Below, in pieces: positions 8,033 through 16,854 of a stretch of DNA of 34,765 nucleotides. This DNA comes from JAHBXC01 sp964350875 (GTDB taxonomy: Bacteria; Planctomycetota; Phycisphaerae; Phycisphaerales; UBA1924): contig CAYGLT010000025.1 in assembly GCA_964350875.1 (NCBI GenBank), positions 1 through 34,765 of the forward strand, in the 5' to 3' direction. Both the position numbers and the translations under genes were made by a program. The notes beneath the pieces were generated by a model, which was not told where the DNA came from, searched no databases, and was given only the letters and a program-made list of their open reading frames with translations. The first letter of the stretch is position 1. Each line of letters begins with the position of its first letter.

Positions 8033-9214
8033 TTACGGCCCGAGCCATTCCTGTGCGACAAGCGAGACATCGTCCCCGAATCGTCGCGATCCGGCCCAAT
8101 CGGCCAGCGTGGCGACCGCATGTGCGGCAGCCGCGCCGACCGGCATATCGGGATTGCCCAGCACCGTCTCGCGGAGACGCCCATCTCCGAACTGCGCTCC
8201 GGCGCTGCTTTCCATCTGCTCCGCGAAGCCGTCAGAGTAGAGAAAGATGCGGTCTCCGGGTTCGAGGGTCATCTCCACCGAATCGAAGGTTTCGTCGGGC
8301 GTGATTCCGAGCGGAAGTCCGCCCTCCTCACCAACATCGACGGCGCGGCCGCGCCGCGAGATGATCGGCAGCGGGTGACCGGCCCGCGCGAACCGGAAGC
8401 GCCCGTTCCGCATGTCGAGAACGCAAAGGATCATCGTGAGAAAGCGGCCGTCGTTCCCGCCGGCGCTGAAGCGACGGTTCAGCGCCGTGAGGATGACGGC
8501 GGGATCCAACCATCCATCGCGGAGCACATGCTCAGACACAAGCCCCCCCGCCGCGGGCGAGAGCGCGTGCATCGCGGTGACCGCCAGCAACGCCGCGGGG
8601 ACGCCATGCCCCGTCACATCGACAACATACGAGACCAAGAATCGATTCTCGATCGCGTGAAAGCCGAGACCGTCGCCCGCAAGTTCATCAGTCGGAACAT
8701 ACTCGAAGCACGCGCGTGCCGAATCGCCTGAGAAATTCTCCTGGGGAAGCATCGCACGCTGCACTCGAGACGCCGCCTGAAGGTCACGGCGAAGACGCTC
8801 CTCAGACTCGCGCAACTCAGCGTTCTGCTGCTTGAGGGCTCGCTCCAGACGCACAACCCGTTCGCCCGCCAGCAAACGCACCCGCAACTCTCCGTGATCG
8901 AAGGGCTTTGAAACGAAATCGTCGGCGCCCGCCTCAATCCCGCTGATGACATCGCTCTTGTCGCTGCGGCTCGTGAGCAGGATCACATAGACATATTCCG
9001 GCGCTTCCCGATCCCTGATCCGTCGGACCAGTTCTACGCCCGACAACTCGGGCATCTCCCAGTCTGTGAGAACGATGTCGAATCGTCCGTCACAAAACGA
9101 CTTCCAGGCTTCCTGACCGTTCTCGGCCACGACAACATCGTGTCCCCACCGCGCGAGTTGACGCGCCAGCGTGGTTCGCGTGATCCGCTCATCCTCGGCG
9201 ATCAACACACGCAT
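8033..9214 (-). CDS. Response regulator with PP2C (SpoIIE/RsbU-type) phosphatase output
   Basis: A 393-residue cytoplasmic protein. Residues 1-120 are a CheY-like receiver with the acidic pair Glu7/Asp8, phospho-acceptor Asp51 (VLTDWEMP) and Lys at about 104 (SKPF). A coiled segment (about 120-150, LKQQNAELRESEERL) links it to a SpoIIE-type PP2C domain (about 150-390). Diagnostic motifs are QRAMLPQ, VVDVTGHGVPAALLA with its metal-binding Asp, YSDGFAEQ and FGDDVSLV. Such proteins usually dephosphorylate an anti-anti-sigma factor; none is encoded in the window, so the target is elsewhere. ATG 9214 shares its A with the stop of the Hpt gene (TGATG), so translation is coupled; GTG 9217 is an alternative. 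It is the output end of the phosphorelay. Confidence 0.93.
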   Translation of the reverse strand: MRVLIAEDERITRTTLARQLARWGHDVVVAENGQEAWKSFCDGRFDIVLTDWEMPELSGVELVRRIRDREAPEYVYVILLTSRSDKSDVISGIEAGADDFVSKPFDHGELRVRLLAGERVVRLERALKQQNAELRESEERLRRDLQAASRVQRAMLPQENFSGDSARACFEYVPTDELAGDGLGFHAIENRFLVSYVVDVTGHGVPAALLAVTAMHALSPAAGGLVSEHVLRDGWLDPAVILTALNRRFSAGGNDGRFLTMILCVLDMRNGRFRFARAGHPLPIISRRGRAVDVGEEGGLPLGITPDETFDSVEMTLEPGDRIFLYSDGFAEQMESSAGAQFGDGRLRETVLGNPDMPVGAAAAHAVATLADWAGSRRFGDDVSLVAQEWLGP

Positions 9215-9552
9215 CACGCACGCGTCCTGATGAAGTCTGTGAGTTCGGTGATCAAGGCGTTGAGTTGTTCCGCCATCCGGTCGATCAACCCGGCCGCCGT
9301 GCTCAGGTCATCCGCCTTGCCGGCCTTCTCGATCTCGAACGCGATCGACTGCGTCTCTGGCGCACAGAAGTTCGAGACCATGCCCTTCAGCGTATGAGCG
9401 ATGCGTCCGACGCTCGGACCATCCAGAGTATCGATAGCGACTCGGAGTTGTTCGATCAGGTCCGGCCCGTCATCGGCGAGCATCCCGACGGTGTCGGCGA
9501 GAAACTCCATGTCCCCGTCGACCTGTTCCACCAACGCGGTTTCGTCAAACAT
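9214..9552 (-). CDS. Histidine phosphotransfer (Hpt) protein
   Basis: A 112-residue single-domain Hpt protein, nearly all helical. The phospho-accepting histidine is His53 in IAHTLKGMVSNF, the HXLKG signature. It carries phosphate between the kinase receivers and the receiver of the PP2C protein. ATG 9552 overlaps the last 8 bp of the hybrid kinase gene, and its own stop overlaps the next start by one base. This gives a three-gene coupled unit. The frame is open upstream to 9597, but inside the kinase gene, so I prefer ATG 9552; GTG 9561 is possible. Confidence 0.9.
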   Translation of the reverse strand: MFDETALVEQVDGDMEFLADTVGMLADDGPDLIEQLRVAIDTLDGPSVGRIAHTLKGMVSNFCAPETQSIAFEIEKAGKADDLSTAAGLIDRMAEQLNALITELTDFIRTRA

Positions 9553-12500
9553 TGTCGCCACGGTTCGTCTCCGAAAGGATGCGCTCGATCTCCGCAAAGA
9601 GCACTGCCCGCTTCACCGGCTTCGGGACATAGCCGTCCATACCCGCTCCGAGGCACATTTCGCGATCCCCGGCCATCGCGTTGGCGGTCATCGCGATAAT
9701 GGGGATTCGCCCTTGTCCATCGGCCTCACGCCGGCGGATCTCTCGCGTCGCGTCAAGACCGTCCAACTCGGGCATCTGCACGTCCATGAGAATCAGGTCG
9801 AAGCCGCCCGGCTCCGAGCGATCCACCGCCTCACGCCCGTTGTTCGCGACGACAACGGTGTGGCCTGCACCTTCGAGCACGCGGACGGCGAACTTCTGAT
9901 TCACGGGATTATCCTCGGCGAGCAGAACGCGCAGCGCCGCGAGTTCCTTCGCCGGTTGTTCGTCGCCCGGGATCGGCGCCGCGGTCGCCGATCGGCTGCG
10001 ATCAGCCGACCCGAGCACGCGCATGATGTTGTCGAGAAGCAGCGACTGCTTGGCGGGCTTGAGCAGGCGCGCGGCCACACCGAGTTCTTCCGCGCGTGCC
10101 TGATCGCCCTTCGAAGCCGACGATGTGAGCAGCATCACGGGCAACGACCCGAAGGAAGGGTGCGCGCGAATCTTGCCGGCCAATTCGAACCCGTCCATGC
10201 GCGGCATGTGAAGGTCCGTGATCACGAGCGACACCGACTTCCCTGCGCTGGCCGCCCGGTCGAGCGCCGCGAGCGCGGCGGGTCCGGAGTCGGCCTTGAT
10301 CACCTGCAGGCCCCAGTGACCGACCATTGTGCCGAGAATCCTGAGATTGGTCTCGTTGTCGTCCACGATCAGCACGGTTTTCCCGCTGAGCACACGGGCC
10401 GCGTCATCAGGACTCACCGACGGCCTCGCCGTGCCGATGCCGAACCGAACGGTGAAGTGGAAGGTGCTTCCGACACCGGGCGTGCTGTCGAGACCGATCT
10501 CTCCTCCCATGAGTTCGACAAGTTGCTTCGAGATTGCGAGGCCAAGCCCGGTCCCGCCGTACTTGCGCGTTGTCGACGCCTCCGCCTGTTCGAAAGCCTG
10601 GAAGAGTCGCGCTGCGGCCTCTGCAGAAATACCGATGCCTGTGTCGCGGACGAAGACCCGGAGTTCGACGGACTTCTCATCCCGCGATCGAAGGCCGACC
10701 CCGACGACGACCTCGCCCTTCTCCGTGAACTTGATCGCGTTGCCGACGAGATTCACCACGATCTGGCGCAACCGGTACACATCGCCGATCAGCGCGTCGG
10801 GCACTTGCGGCTCGATGTCGTAGGCGAGTTCGACACCCTTCGTAGCCGCTCGCAGCGCGAGCGGGCTGAGCGTGTCGCTGATCGAGTCGCGCAGCAGGAA
10901 CTCCACAGGATCCAGCTCGATCCGACCCGCCTCGATCTTGGAGAAATCGAGGATGTCGTTGATCAGGGACAGGAGCGCATCGGCCGAGGACTTGACCGTC
11001 GTCAGGTAATCGCGCTGTTCCGCCGTCAGATCCGTGTCCAGCGCCAATTCCGTCATGCCCATGATGCCGTTCATGGGCGTCCGGATCTCGTGGCTCATAT
11101 TCGCCAGGAATGCGCTCTTCGCGACCGTGGCCTCCTCCGCTTTCTTCTTCGCTTCGAGGATCTCGACCTCGGCCTGTTTCCGCTCGGTGATGTCGGTCGC
11201 GACGCCGCAGATCCCGTAGACGCGCCCCGCAGAATCGAACAGGGGAACCTTCGTTGTCAGGTAGTGTCGGGGGGGCTCGTCCCCCTTGGGAACGGTCTCT
11301 TCAAAGGTGATCGGCTCCGCCGTCTCCATGACTTTGCGGTCTTGCGCGACGATAGCGTCGGCGACATCGTCCGGCATCATCTCGTGGTCGGTCTTCCCCA
11401 CGATCGCGTCACGCTTGATGCCCGTGGCCTCCTCGTAGAACGCGTTCACCATGAGGTGCCGCCCTTCGCGATCCTTCATGAAGATCACAGAGCGGATGCT
11501 GTCCACGAGCGTCTGGAGTTGTTGCTGACTCTCCCGAAGCGCACGCTCGGCGTTGAGTCGCTCCTCGCTCTCGACCGCGAATCTCAGAGCGTTGGCGAGC
11601 GGCTCAGCGGCGCCCTCCAGCCACGCGAGCTGCTTCGGAGAGAGCGCACTGTGGAGGCACAGCTCGAGCACACCCACGAGATCACCACCTGCAACCAGCG
11701 GATAGGCGACCACGCGCTCGGGCACGACGTCGCCAAATCCAAACAGCACACGGAGCGCCGATGCGCCGGGCTCACTCTCGACGATCGACGCGTTCATCGC
11801 CGCCCGTCCGACCACACCTTCGCCCATCCGGAAGGATCGCCGCGCGTCATCACTCTCCGGATACGCCTGGGCGGCGATGCGACGCAAGCGTTTGTCCTCG
11901 CCTTTGAGAAACACCGCCCCGGCCGGCGCACCAAGGAACTCAAGGACATCGGTCAGTCCTCGCGTCGCGGCTTCGGCCACGCCCTGGTCGCCTTGCAGAT
12001 GAGCGTTCAGCGCCGACAACGCGGACTCAACGGCGGCCCGTTCGCGAAGGTCCTCGCTCACGCGCTGCAGTTCCTCGGCCTGGGTCTCGAGCCGAGTGTT
12101 GTGCTCACGAACTTCTCTCTCGGCCTCCTCGCGGCGTTCGGCCATCAGATTGATGGCTCCGGCCAACTCGTCGTCCTCGCCTCGAACCGGCACGCGCTGA
12201 GAAAAATCGCCCCGGGCGATGGCGCCGCAGACCTGCGCGACCGTGCGATAGGACTCCGCGACGCGGTTGAAACTCTGAAACATGACGCCGATCTCGTCGT
12301 TCCGCTGCTCCCCCGCGTCGAGACGAACCGCGAGGTCTCCCGACGCCAGCCGGTCCGCTGCGTCCATCGCCGATCGGATGCGATTCGAAGCGGAGGACGA
12401 CCACCACCACGCGATTCCGGCGAGCGCCAGCAGCGCGGCCAGGCCGATCGCGCCCGTCCGAAACGCGTCCGCTCTCAGCGGACCCATGACGGCGCGCTCC

Positions 12501-13429
12501 GGTTTCCGCACGACCACCAGCCAGTCGCCGGTTGGCACATGCGCGGTGGCGAAGTAGCAGCGTTCGAAGTCCACCGGATCGGTGCGCGCCGCGGCTTCGT
12601 TGCGCCGGCGGCTTTGGTACAGCGGCGCAAACAACTCCGCGTACGGCGTCTCCTCGATCTCCTTCGTGAGAAGGTCCCCGCCGGGCGTGGTTGACGCGAT
12701 GAAGCGACCCCTGCTGCTGATCAGGAAGAGATCCACGCCGTAACGGAGCGCGACCTCCTCAAGGAAGGCGGAAATGTCGGCCAACGACCGGTCCACCCCT
12801 GCAACACCCTTGAACTGCCCATCAATGACAATCGGGTATGTCTGCTCAACGATCATCTTGCCCTGGTACACATAGGGCTCGGTGACCATGGGCGACGAAC
12901 GCCCGGTCTCGGACAGGCGTCTTCTCGCCCCGTCGTAATAGAGGCTGGTCTCCATATCCACGAGCGGCGTGAGAGTGATCGCGCCGCCAGCGGCTTCATC
13001 GCGGAACCAGTATGGGATGAACCTGCCGTCTTCGTTCAACGCCTCCTTGGGAACACCGTCGGTCACCCCTGCCCCGTCGCTTTCCTGAGGCTCGTACCCG
13101 AAGTACGCCCCGGTGAACTCCGGGTGTTCAGTCAGAATGCGACGCGCGAGATCGATCGAGGCGGCCCGCTCACCAAAGAGCGACCCTTCCTGAACCAGAG
13201 CCATCGTCTTCGCGACGGAGACCGCACGCGTGTTCCCGCGTTCCACCTCGAGCGCGACCTGATCCGCGAGATTCGCGATGCGGCTGAGCGCCTGTTCCCT
13301 GAGCGCGGAGAACGAAGTGATCGCCCAATAGGTCCCCGTGCCGAGGAAAATGAACGCGGCCGGAAGTGCGAGAAAGACGAGCAGTCGCCCGCGCAGGCTG
13401 TTCCGGAAAGCGACATGAGTATGCTTCAT
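9545..13429 (-). CDS. Hybrid histidine kinase (Cache-HAMP-GAF-PAS-HisKA-HATPase-REC-REC)
   Basis: A 1294-residue membrane sensor kinase. Helix 17-40 and helix about 325-347 bracket a periplasmic Cache-type sensor (about 45-320; note MVTEPYVYQG and VAGVDRSLADI). Then come HAMP (347-400, probably a second to 445), coiled coil, GAF (about 470-620) and PAS/PAC (about 635-755, ending VATDITERKQAE). HisKA carries His780 in MSHEIRTPMNG. The ATPase has an N box at VGNAIKFTEKG (Asn897) and GTGLGLAIS. Two receivers follow, with Asp1072 (ITDLHMP) and Asp1216 (LMDVQMP). All phosphotransfer residues are intact. ATG 13429 is preferred; the frame extends to a TTG at 13468 with no better ribosome site. It lies 73 bp downstream of the DUF2950 gene, so it may be co-transcribed with the envelope genes. 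Confidence 0.93.
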   Translation of the reverse strand: MKHTHVAFRNSLRGRLLVFLALPAAFIFLGTGTYWAITSFSALREQALSRIANLADQVALEVERGNTRAVSVAKTMALVQEGSLFGERAASIDLARRILTEHPEFTGAYFGYEPQESDGAGVTDGVPKEALNEDGRFIPYWFRDEAAGGAITLTPLVDMETSLYYDGARRRLSETGRSSPMVTEPYVYQGKMIVEQTYPIVIDGQFKGVAGVDRSLADISAFLEEVALRYGVDLFLISSRGRFIASTTPGGDLLTKEIEETPYAELFAPLYQSRRRNEAAARTDPVDFERCYFATAHVPTGDWLVVVRKPERAVMGPLRADAFRTGAIGLAALLALAGIAWWWSSSASNRIRSAMDAADRLASGDLAVRLDAGEQRNDEIGVMFQSFNRVAESYRTVAQVCGAIARGDFSQRVPVRGEDDELAGAINLMAERREEAEREVREHNTRLETQAEELQRVSEDLRERAAVESALSALNAHLQGDQGVAEAATRGLTDVLEFLGAPAGAVFLKGEDKRLRRIAAQAYPESDDARRSFRMGEGVVGRAAMNASIVESEPGASALRVLFGFGDVVPERVVAYPLVAGGDLVGVLELCLHSALSPKQLAWLEGAAEPLANALRFAVESEERLNAERALRESQQQLQTLVDSIRSVIFMKDREGRHLMVNAFYEEATGIKRDAIVGKTDHEMMPDDVADAIVAQDRKVMETAEPITFEETVPKGDEPPRHYLTTKVPLFDSAGRVYGICGVATDITERKQAEVEILEAKKKAEEATVAKSAFLANMSHEIRTPMNGIMGMTELALDTDLTAEQRDYLTTVKSSADALLSLINDILDFSKIEAGRIELDPVEFLLRDSISDTLSPLALRAATKGVELAYDIEPQVPDALIGDVYRLRQIVVNLVGNAIKFTEKGEVVVGVGLRSRDEKSVELRVFVRDTGIGISAEAAARLFQAFEQAEASTTRKYGGTGLGLAISKQLVELMGGEIGLDSTPGVGSTFHFTVRFGIGTARPSVSPDDAARVLSGKTVLIVDDNETNLRILGTMVGHWGLQVIKADSGPAALAALDRAASAGKSVSLVITDLHMPRMDGFELAGKIRAHPSFGSLPVMLLTSSASKGDQARAEELGVAARLLKPAKQSLLLDNIMRVLGSADRSRSATAAPIPGDEQPAKELAALRVLLAEDNPVNQKFAVRVLEGAGHTVVVANNGREAVDRSEPGGFDLILMDVQMPELDGLDATREIRRREADGQGRIPIIAMTANAMAGDREMCLGAGMDGYVPKPVKRAVLFAEIERILSETNRGDNV

Positions 13430-13502
13430 CTTCAGGCGCCAAGAACGCTGCCGCACGGAGCGGGCCAATCACACGCGACAATACGGCTCGCCGAGCAACG
13501 GC

Positions 13503-14441
13503 CTATTCGACGACACGCCACGAGGTGTCCGGATCGTAGGTCGAGATCGTGCTTGCGATGGTGAGTGTGTCCGGACCGAGATCCGTCTCGTACACGACGC
13601 CGTCGGGACCGACGAGGAATGTCATCACGCCGCTGTTCATGTACTCGGCCGGATACGCGATCATCGCGAATCCTTCGGTCATCCGGCCCGCGGCGACATA
13701 ACTCATCGAGCCGCCCGGCGCTGAGGGTCCTTGCCCCTTGAGGATGCGGTAGTAGTACCCGTGGTAGGGACGACTGCCCGCCTCTGCTTCGCCGGTGTAT
13801 CCCTCCTTCGCCGCGTCCGCCGCGAACTCGCCGAGCGGACTGGGCGGGTCCGCCGGATTGTCGATTGGCCAGTAGAGACCGTTCTGTCGCCCCGGGTCGC
13901 TCCTGACCTGCTGCGCAAAGATCCCCGACGGACGGCCGTCGTGGCCCACACTCGCGTATTCCCGCTGAGCCAACACATAGGTTCGGAGAACGCCGATAGC
14001 GGCGAGTTCGTTCCTGCCGATCCGCCTGGCGAGGATCTCGAACTTGCCCGCCTCGGTGTCGAACCGCCACCCGCCGCTGTCCTTCACGAGCGGGATCGGG
14101 AACGGCCACGATTCGTCGCCGACAATCAGTTCACGAGTGACGCTGTCGACGCGATCGATCGTCCATCCCTGCGCCATCGCGACGGCGAAGACCTCGCGGT
14201 TGTTCTCGTCAGCGACGCGATCTCCGGAAGCGAGCACCTCCGCCCCTTGCGGACCGAAGATCTCCTGAAGTCGCGGGACATCGTCCGTCCGGGCCGCGGT
14301 GGCGAGCGCCTCGGCGGCGCGTTCGGGGGTCTGGAATACCGCTTGCCCCCGATCGGCGGTGGGCTGAGAAGCGCAGCCGCCGAGCGTCGCGGCGGCGACG
14401 ACGAGTGCTATCTGCGTGAAGCGTGCGTGCGATCGAATCAT
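13503..14441 (-). CDS. DUF2950 family lipoprotein
   Basis: A 312-residue exported protein. The signal ends in LGGC with Cys23 as the lipidated residue. The mature part matches DUF2950: FQTPERAAEALATAART near the start, the DESWPFPIPLVK block near 111-122, ASVGHDGRPSGIFAQ, and a C-terminal GYYYRILKGQGPSAPGG followed by SGVMTFLVGPDGVVYETDLG. The function of DUF2950 is unknown. Genes of this family are often found beside DUF3300 genes, as here (47 bp apart). ATG 14441 is supported by GGAG seven bases upstream, almost the same leader as the DUF3300 gene. The hybrid kinase follows. Confidence 0.9.
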   Translation of the reverse strand: MIRSHARFTQIALVVAAATLGGCASQPTADRGQAVFQTPERAAEALATAARTDDVPRLQEIFGPQGAEVLASGDRVADENNREVFAVAMAQGWTIDRVDSVTRELIVGDESWPFPIPLVKDSGGWRFDTEAGKFEILARRIGRNELAAIGVLRTYVLAQREYASVGHDGRPSGIFAQQVRSDPGRQNGLYWPIDNPADPPSPLGEFAADAAKEGYTGEAEAGSRPYHGYYYRILKGQGPSAPGGSMSYVAAGRMTEGFAMIAYPAEYMNSGVMTFLVGPDGVVYETDLGPDTLTIASTISTYDPDTSWRVVE

Positions 14442-14489
14442 GTGAGCGCTCCGTAGGCGTGTTGCGTGTTCGGCATCGAATGGATGTGA

Positions 14490-15674
14490 TTACCTGCGGC
14501 GACCGCCCCTGCTTCGCCCGCCACCGCGGCCAGCAAGACTGCTGCGGCCACGCTGGCTCGACGCGCGCTCGGTCGAACCGCGCTGATAGCCGGAGAACGC
14601 CCCAGAATTCGTGCCGGTCCGATTGCCGCCCTGAAAGTTCGCGGACTGCTGCGCCCCGCGAGAGGATGTGGAGCCGCGCGATTGCCAGTTCTGCTGCGAG
14701 TTCGAACGCGCATCCTGTCGCGACTGTTGTCCCTGAGACCTTGTGTCCTGTCGAGTGGACTGGTTCTGGCCGCGTTGATCCTGTCGGTTCGACTGGGCGT
14801 CGGATCTGTTCGTCTGACGGTCGTCCTGCCCCTGATTCCAGTCGTCTCGACGGGCCTGCTGATTCTCGCCTCGCTGGTTGGCCATGTCTGTGCGGTAGTC
14901 GTAGTAGTCGTTCGCCATGTTCTCGCGATGGTCGTACCAGTCGTTGTACCCGCCCGGGTAGCAGATCGGCCTCGCGTAGCCCCATCCGCCGGAGGCGTAG
15001 TAGTAGTGGTCATCGTCGTTGTCAGCGGCGGCGCCGACGATCACGCCCGCAGCAAAGCCAATGACCGCCGCCGCGGCCGAGTTGTCGGTCGATGACGCGG
15101 GCTGCGTGTAGACAGTCTGCGGGTTGTATTGAGGCACATAGACCACCTGCGGATTCGCGGGCTCGATGACGATCACCTGCTGGCCATCGGTGGTGACGGT
15201 CTGCACGGTCTGCTGCTGGGTGGTCTTCAGGTTGCCGGCCGCCATCGCCTCCTTGCGGAGTCGTTGCACCGTGCTGAGAACATCGTCGCGATTGGTCGTG
15301 AACGCCTGGCCGAGTTGCCTGGTCCAGTCCGGCTTATCCGCGAGCATCTTGAGCACATCCGGGAAGATGACGATGGCGACGAAACTGGCGTCGAAGCCCT
15401 GCTTCTGCGCCGCCTCCTGGGCGGCGGTGCCCTTGAGTCCCGGGTTCTGCTGGAGCCACTCGTTGACCTGCTTGACCTGGTACGGGCTTGTCGCGCATTG
15501 CAAGATCTGCACGACAAGCGCGTCGGGGTACAGCGCGATCGGGGCCAGCAGCGTGTCCAAGTCCTGCACGCTCGGCTGTGAGTGCGCTGCCTGCGCCGCG
15601 GCGGTCGGCGCCCACACACATCCAACAACAGCCACCAGCACACACATCAACATCGATCGAAAGGTCTTCATCAT
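14490..15674 (-). CDS. DUF3300 family exported protein with low-complexity tail
   Basis: A 394-residue protein. Residues 1-28 are a signal peptide ending APTAAAQA. The DUF3300 domain (about 33-190) has the hallmark LLAPIALYPDALVVQILQ and NPQVVYVPQYNPQTVY. Then a glycine/alanine membrane-like stretch (AAAAVIGFAAGVIVGAA) leads into an Asp/Tyr-rich segment and a tail of about 110 residues rich in Gln, Asn, Arg and Ser, ending in an arginine/glycine-rich patch. The tail is probably disordered and very basic at the end, which could bind nucleic acid, polysaccharide or envelope polymers. The start at ATG 15674 (or the next ATG at 15671) has GGAG seven bases upstream; the longer frame to 15797 is rejected. 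Function is unknown; it pairs with the DUF2950 gene downstream. Confidence 0.88.
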   Translation of the reverse strand: MMKTFRSMLMCVLVAVVGCVWAPTAAAQAAHSQPSVQDLDTLLAPIALYPDALVVQILQCATSPYQVKQVNEWLQQNPGLKGTAAQEAAQKQGFDASFVAIVIFPDVLKMLADKPDWTRQLGQAFTTNRDDVLSTVQRLRKEAMAAGNLKTTQQQTVQTVTTDGQQVIVIEPANPQVVYVPQYNPQTVYTQPASSTDNSAAAAVIGFAAGVIVGAAADNDDDHYYYASGGWGYARPICYPGGYNDWYDHRENMANDYYDYRTDMANQRGENQQARRDDWNQGQDDRQTNRSDAQSNRQDQRGQNQSTRQDTRSQGQQSRQDARSNSQQNWQSRGSTSSRGAQQSANFQGGNRTGTNSGAFSGYQRGSTERASSQRGRSSLAGRGGGRSRGGRRR

Positions 15675-15756
15675 GTCGCTCCGTAATACTGATTCGTTCA
15701 TCGTACAAACGCGACTTTCTTGGGTCGAGCGGCCGTAGGCCTTGTGGCGCGGCTGC

Positions 15757-16851
15757 TCATCGATCGCCTCCCCGCGGGCGGCTCTCGAACTCCTCAATCG
15801 TGTGGGGAGCGGGGAGAGGAATCCCCTCCCGGATCAGCAGCGAGAACTCGTCCGCCTGATCGGCGCCTTCCGCCCGGGCGTTGACATGACCCCGCTCGCG
15901 GAGTTCATCGAACGACAGGCTCGTGTCGAACATATCCAGCCCATAGGCGTACTCGGCCGCGTACCCGCTGAAGAGCACCTTCCAGTTGTAGCGTCCCCGT
16001 CCCTTGTACGCCGCGCGGGCTCGCGTGAGCACGCCCGTGGTGCAGTTGTCCTCGATCGTGTTGTACCACTCCGGATGACGGGTCAGTTCGTCGATCTTGA
16101 CGGCGTAACTGATGAAGAGCTTCCTCAAGTCCTCGGTCGGCACTCGCGTGCGATAGATGTACACCTGCTCGCGGGGCTGGCGGTAGTTTGTGCGCACGCG
16201 GATCACATCCCGCTCGTCCGCGGCGATGTAGATCAGTTCGTACTTGCGGAAGAAACTCCGCAGCATGGAGCCGGCCTCTCCCCGCTCCTTGCGCATCTCG
16301 ATGGAGAACGCCACGAAGTCGTCGCCCTCGAAACCGAAACTGACAAAGACATGCGCGATGGCCGGACTGCCCCAGTGCACGCTGACGAGATCGCCCGAAC
16401 GCAGCTTGTCGAGGTCGAACACTTTGTCGTAGTACCGCGGCGTGAAGTCGTTCGCCGCGCGATAGTCGAAATTGCGGATGTTCCTGATCTCGACGAGGTT
16501 GCCGTCGATTGTCGCCTCGGAAAGCACCGCGACCTCGGGCGCCCAGACCCGATCGTTTGACGGGCGGATCATGTGGTACCAACCCACGAGCGCGGCAAAG
16601 ACCGCCAGAAACACCGCGAGCGTGCGCAGACGACGCTTCGCGAACGCGAACGCAGCAAGCGTCCCGATCGCGAACAGCCCGGCCAACGCGGCCCGGACGG
16701 GCGCGAACGGAATGTTCGATAGCCACAGGAAGAGCGTCCCCCATACGGTCATGCCCGCCACGGACAGCCCGATTGCCATGACACCCAGCGCTTTCACGGC
16801 GCGCCGGGGCAGACCGTAGCCTCCTGGTGCGTCGGGTTGCTCGGCGACCAT
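15757..16851 (-). CDS. Membrane-anchored DUF4105 protein
   Basis: A 364-residue protein with three N-terminal transmembrane helices (about 20-43, 52-70, 77-93) and a DUF4105 domain (about 115-330), probably periplasmic. Seen motifs are IRNFDYR, a HWGSPAIAHVFVSFGF block with His167, FSIEMRKERGE with Glu185, and YNTIEDNCTTGV with Cys270. The invariant-looking His and Cys suggest a papain-like thiol active site. From memory, the Bacteroides lipoprotein N-acyltransferase Lnb contains a DUF4105 domain, so a lipoprotein-modifying role is possible; I cannot check this here. The helices are N-terminal in this protein. It starts 3 bp after the DUF900 hydrolase gene, indicating co-translation, and several lipoproteins are encoded beside it. 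Confidence 0.87.
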   Translation of the reverse strand: MVAEQPDAPGGYGLPRRAVKALGVMAIGLSVAGMTVWGTLFLWLSNIPFAPVRAALAGLFAIGTLAAFAFAKRRLRTLAVFLAVFAALVGWYHMIRPSNDRVWAPEVAVLSEATIDGNLVEIRNIRNFDYRAANDFTPRYYDKVFDLDKLRSGDLVSVHWGSPAIAHVFVSFGFEGDDFVAFSIEMRKERGEAGSMLRSFFRKYELIYIAADERDVIRVRTNYRQPREQVYIYRTRVPTEDLRKLFISYAVKIDELTRHPEWYNTIEDNCTTGVLTRARAAYKGRGRYNWKVLFSGYAAEYAYGLDMFDTSLSFDELRERGHVNARAEGADQADEFSLLIREGIPLPAPHTIEEFESRPRGGDR

Positions 16852-16854
16852 GCT

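Noticed and set aside
9401..12694. Plus-strand open frame of about 1097 codons
   Set aside because: It lies opposite the hybrid kinase, whose domains are intact; its translation is arginine/histidine-rich with no domain, as expected for GC-rich antisense frames.
14490..14860. DNA repeat or CRISPR-like array in the DUF3300 tail
   Set aside because: The repetitive look comes from Gln/Asn/Arg/Ser-rich coding; there are no regular repeat units or spacers.
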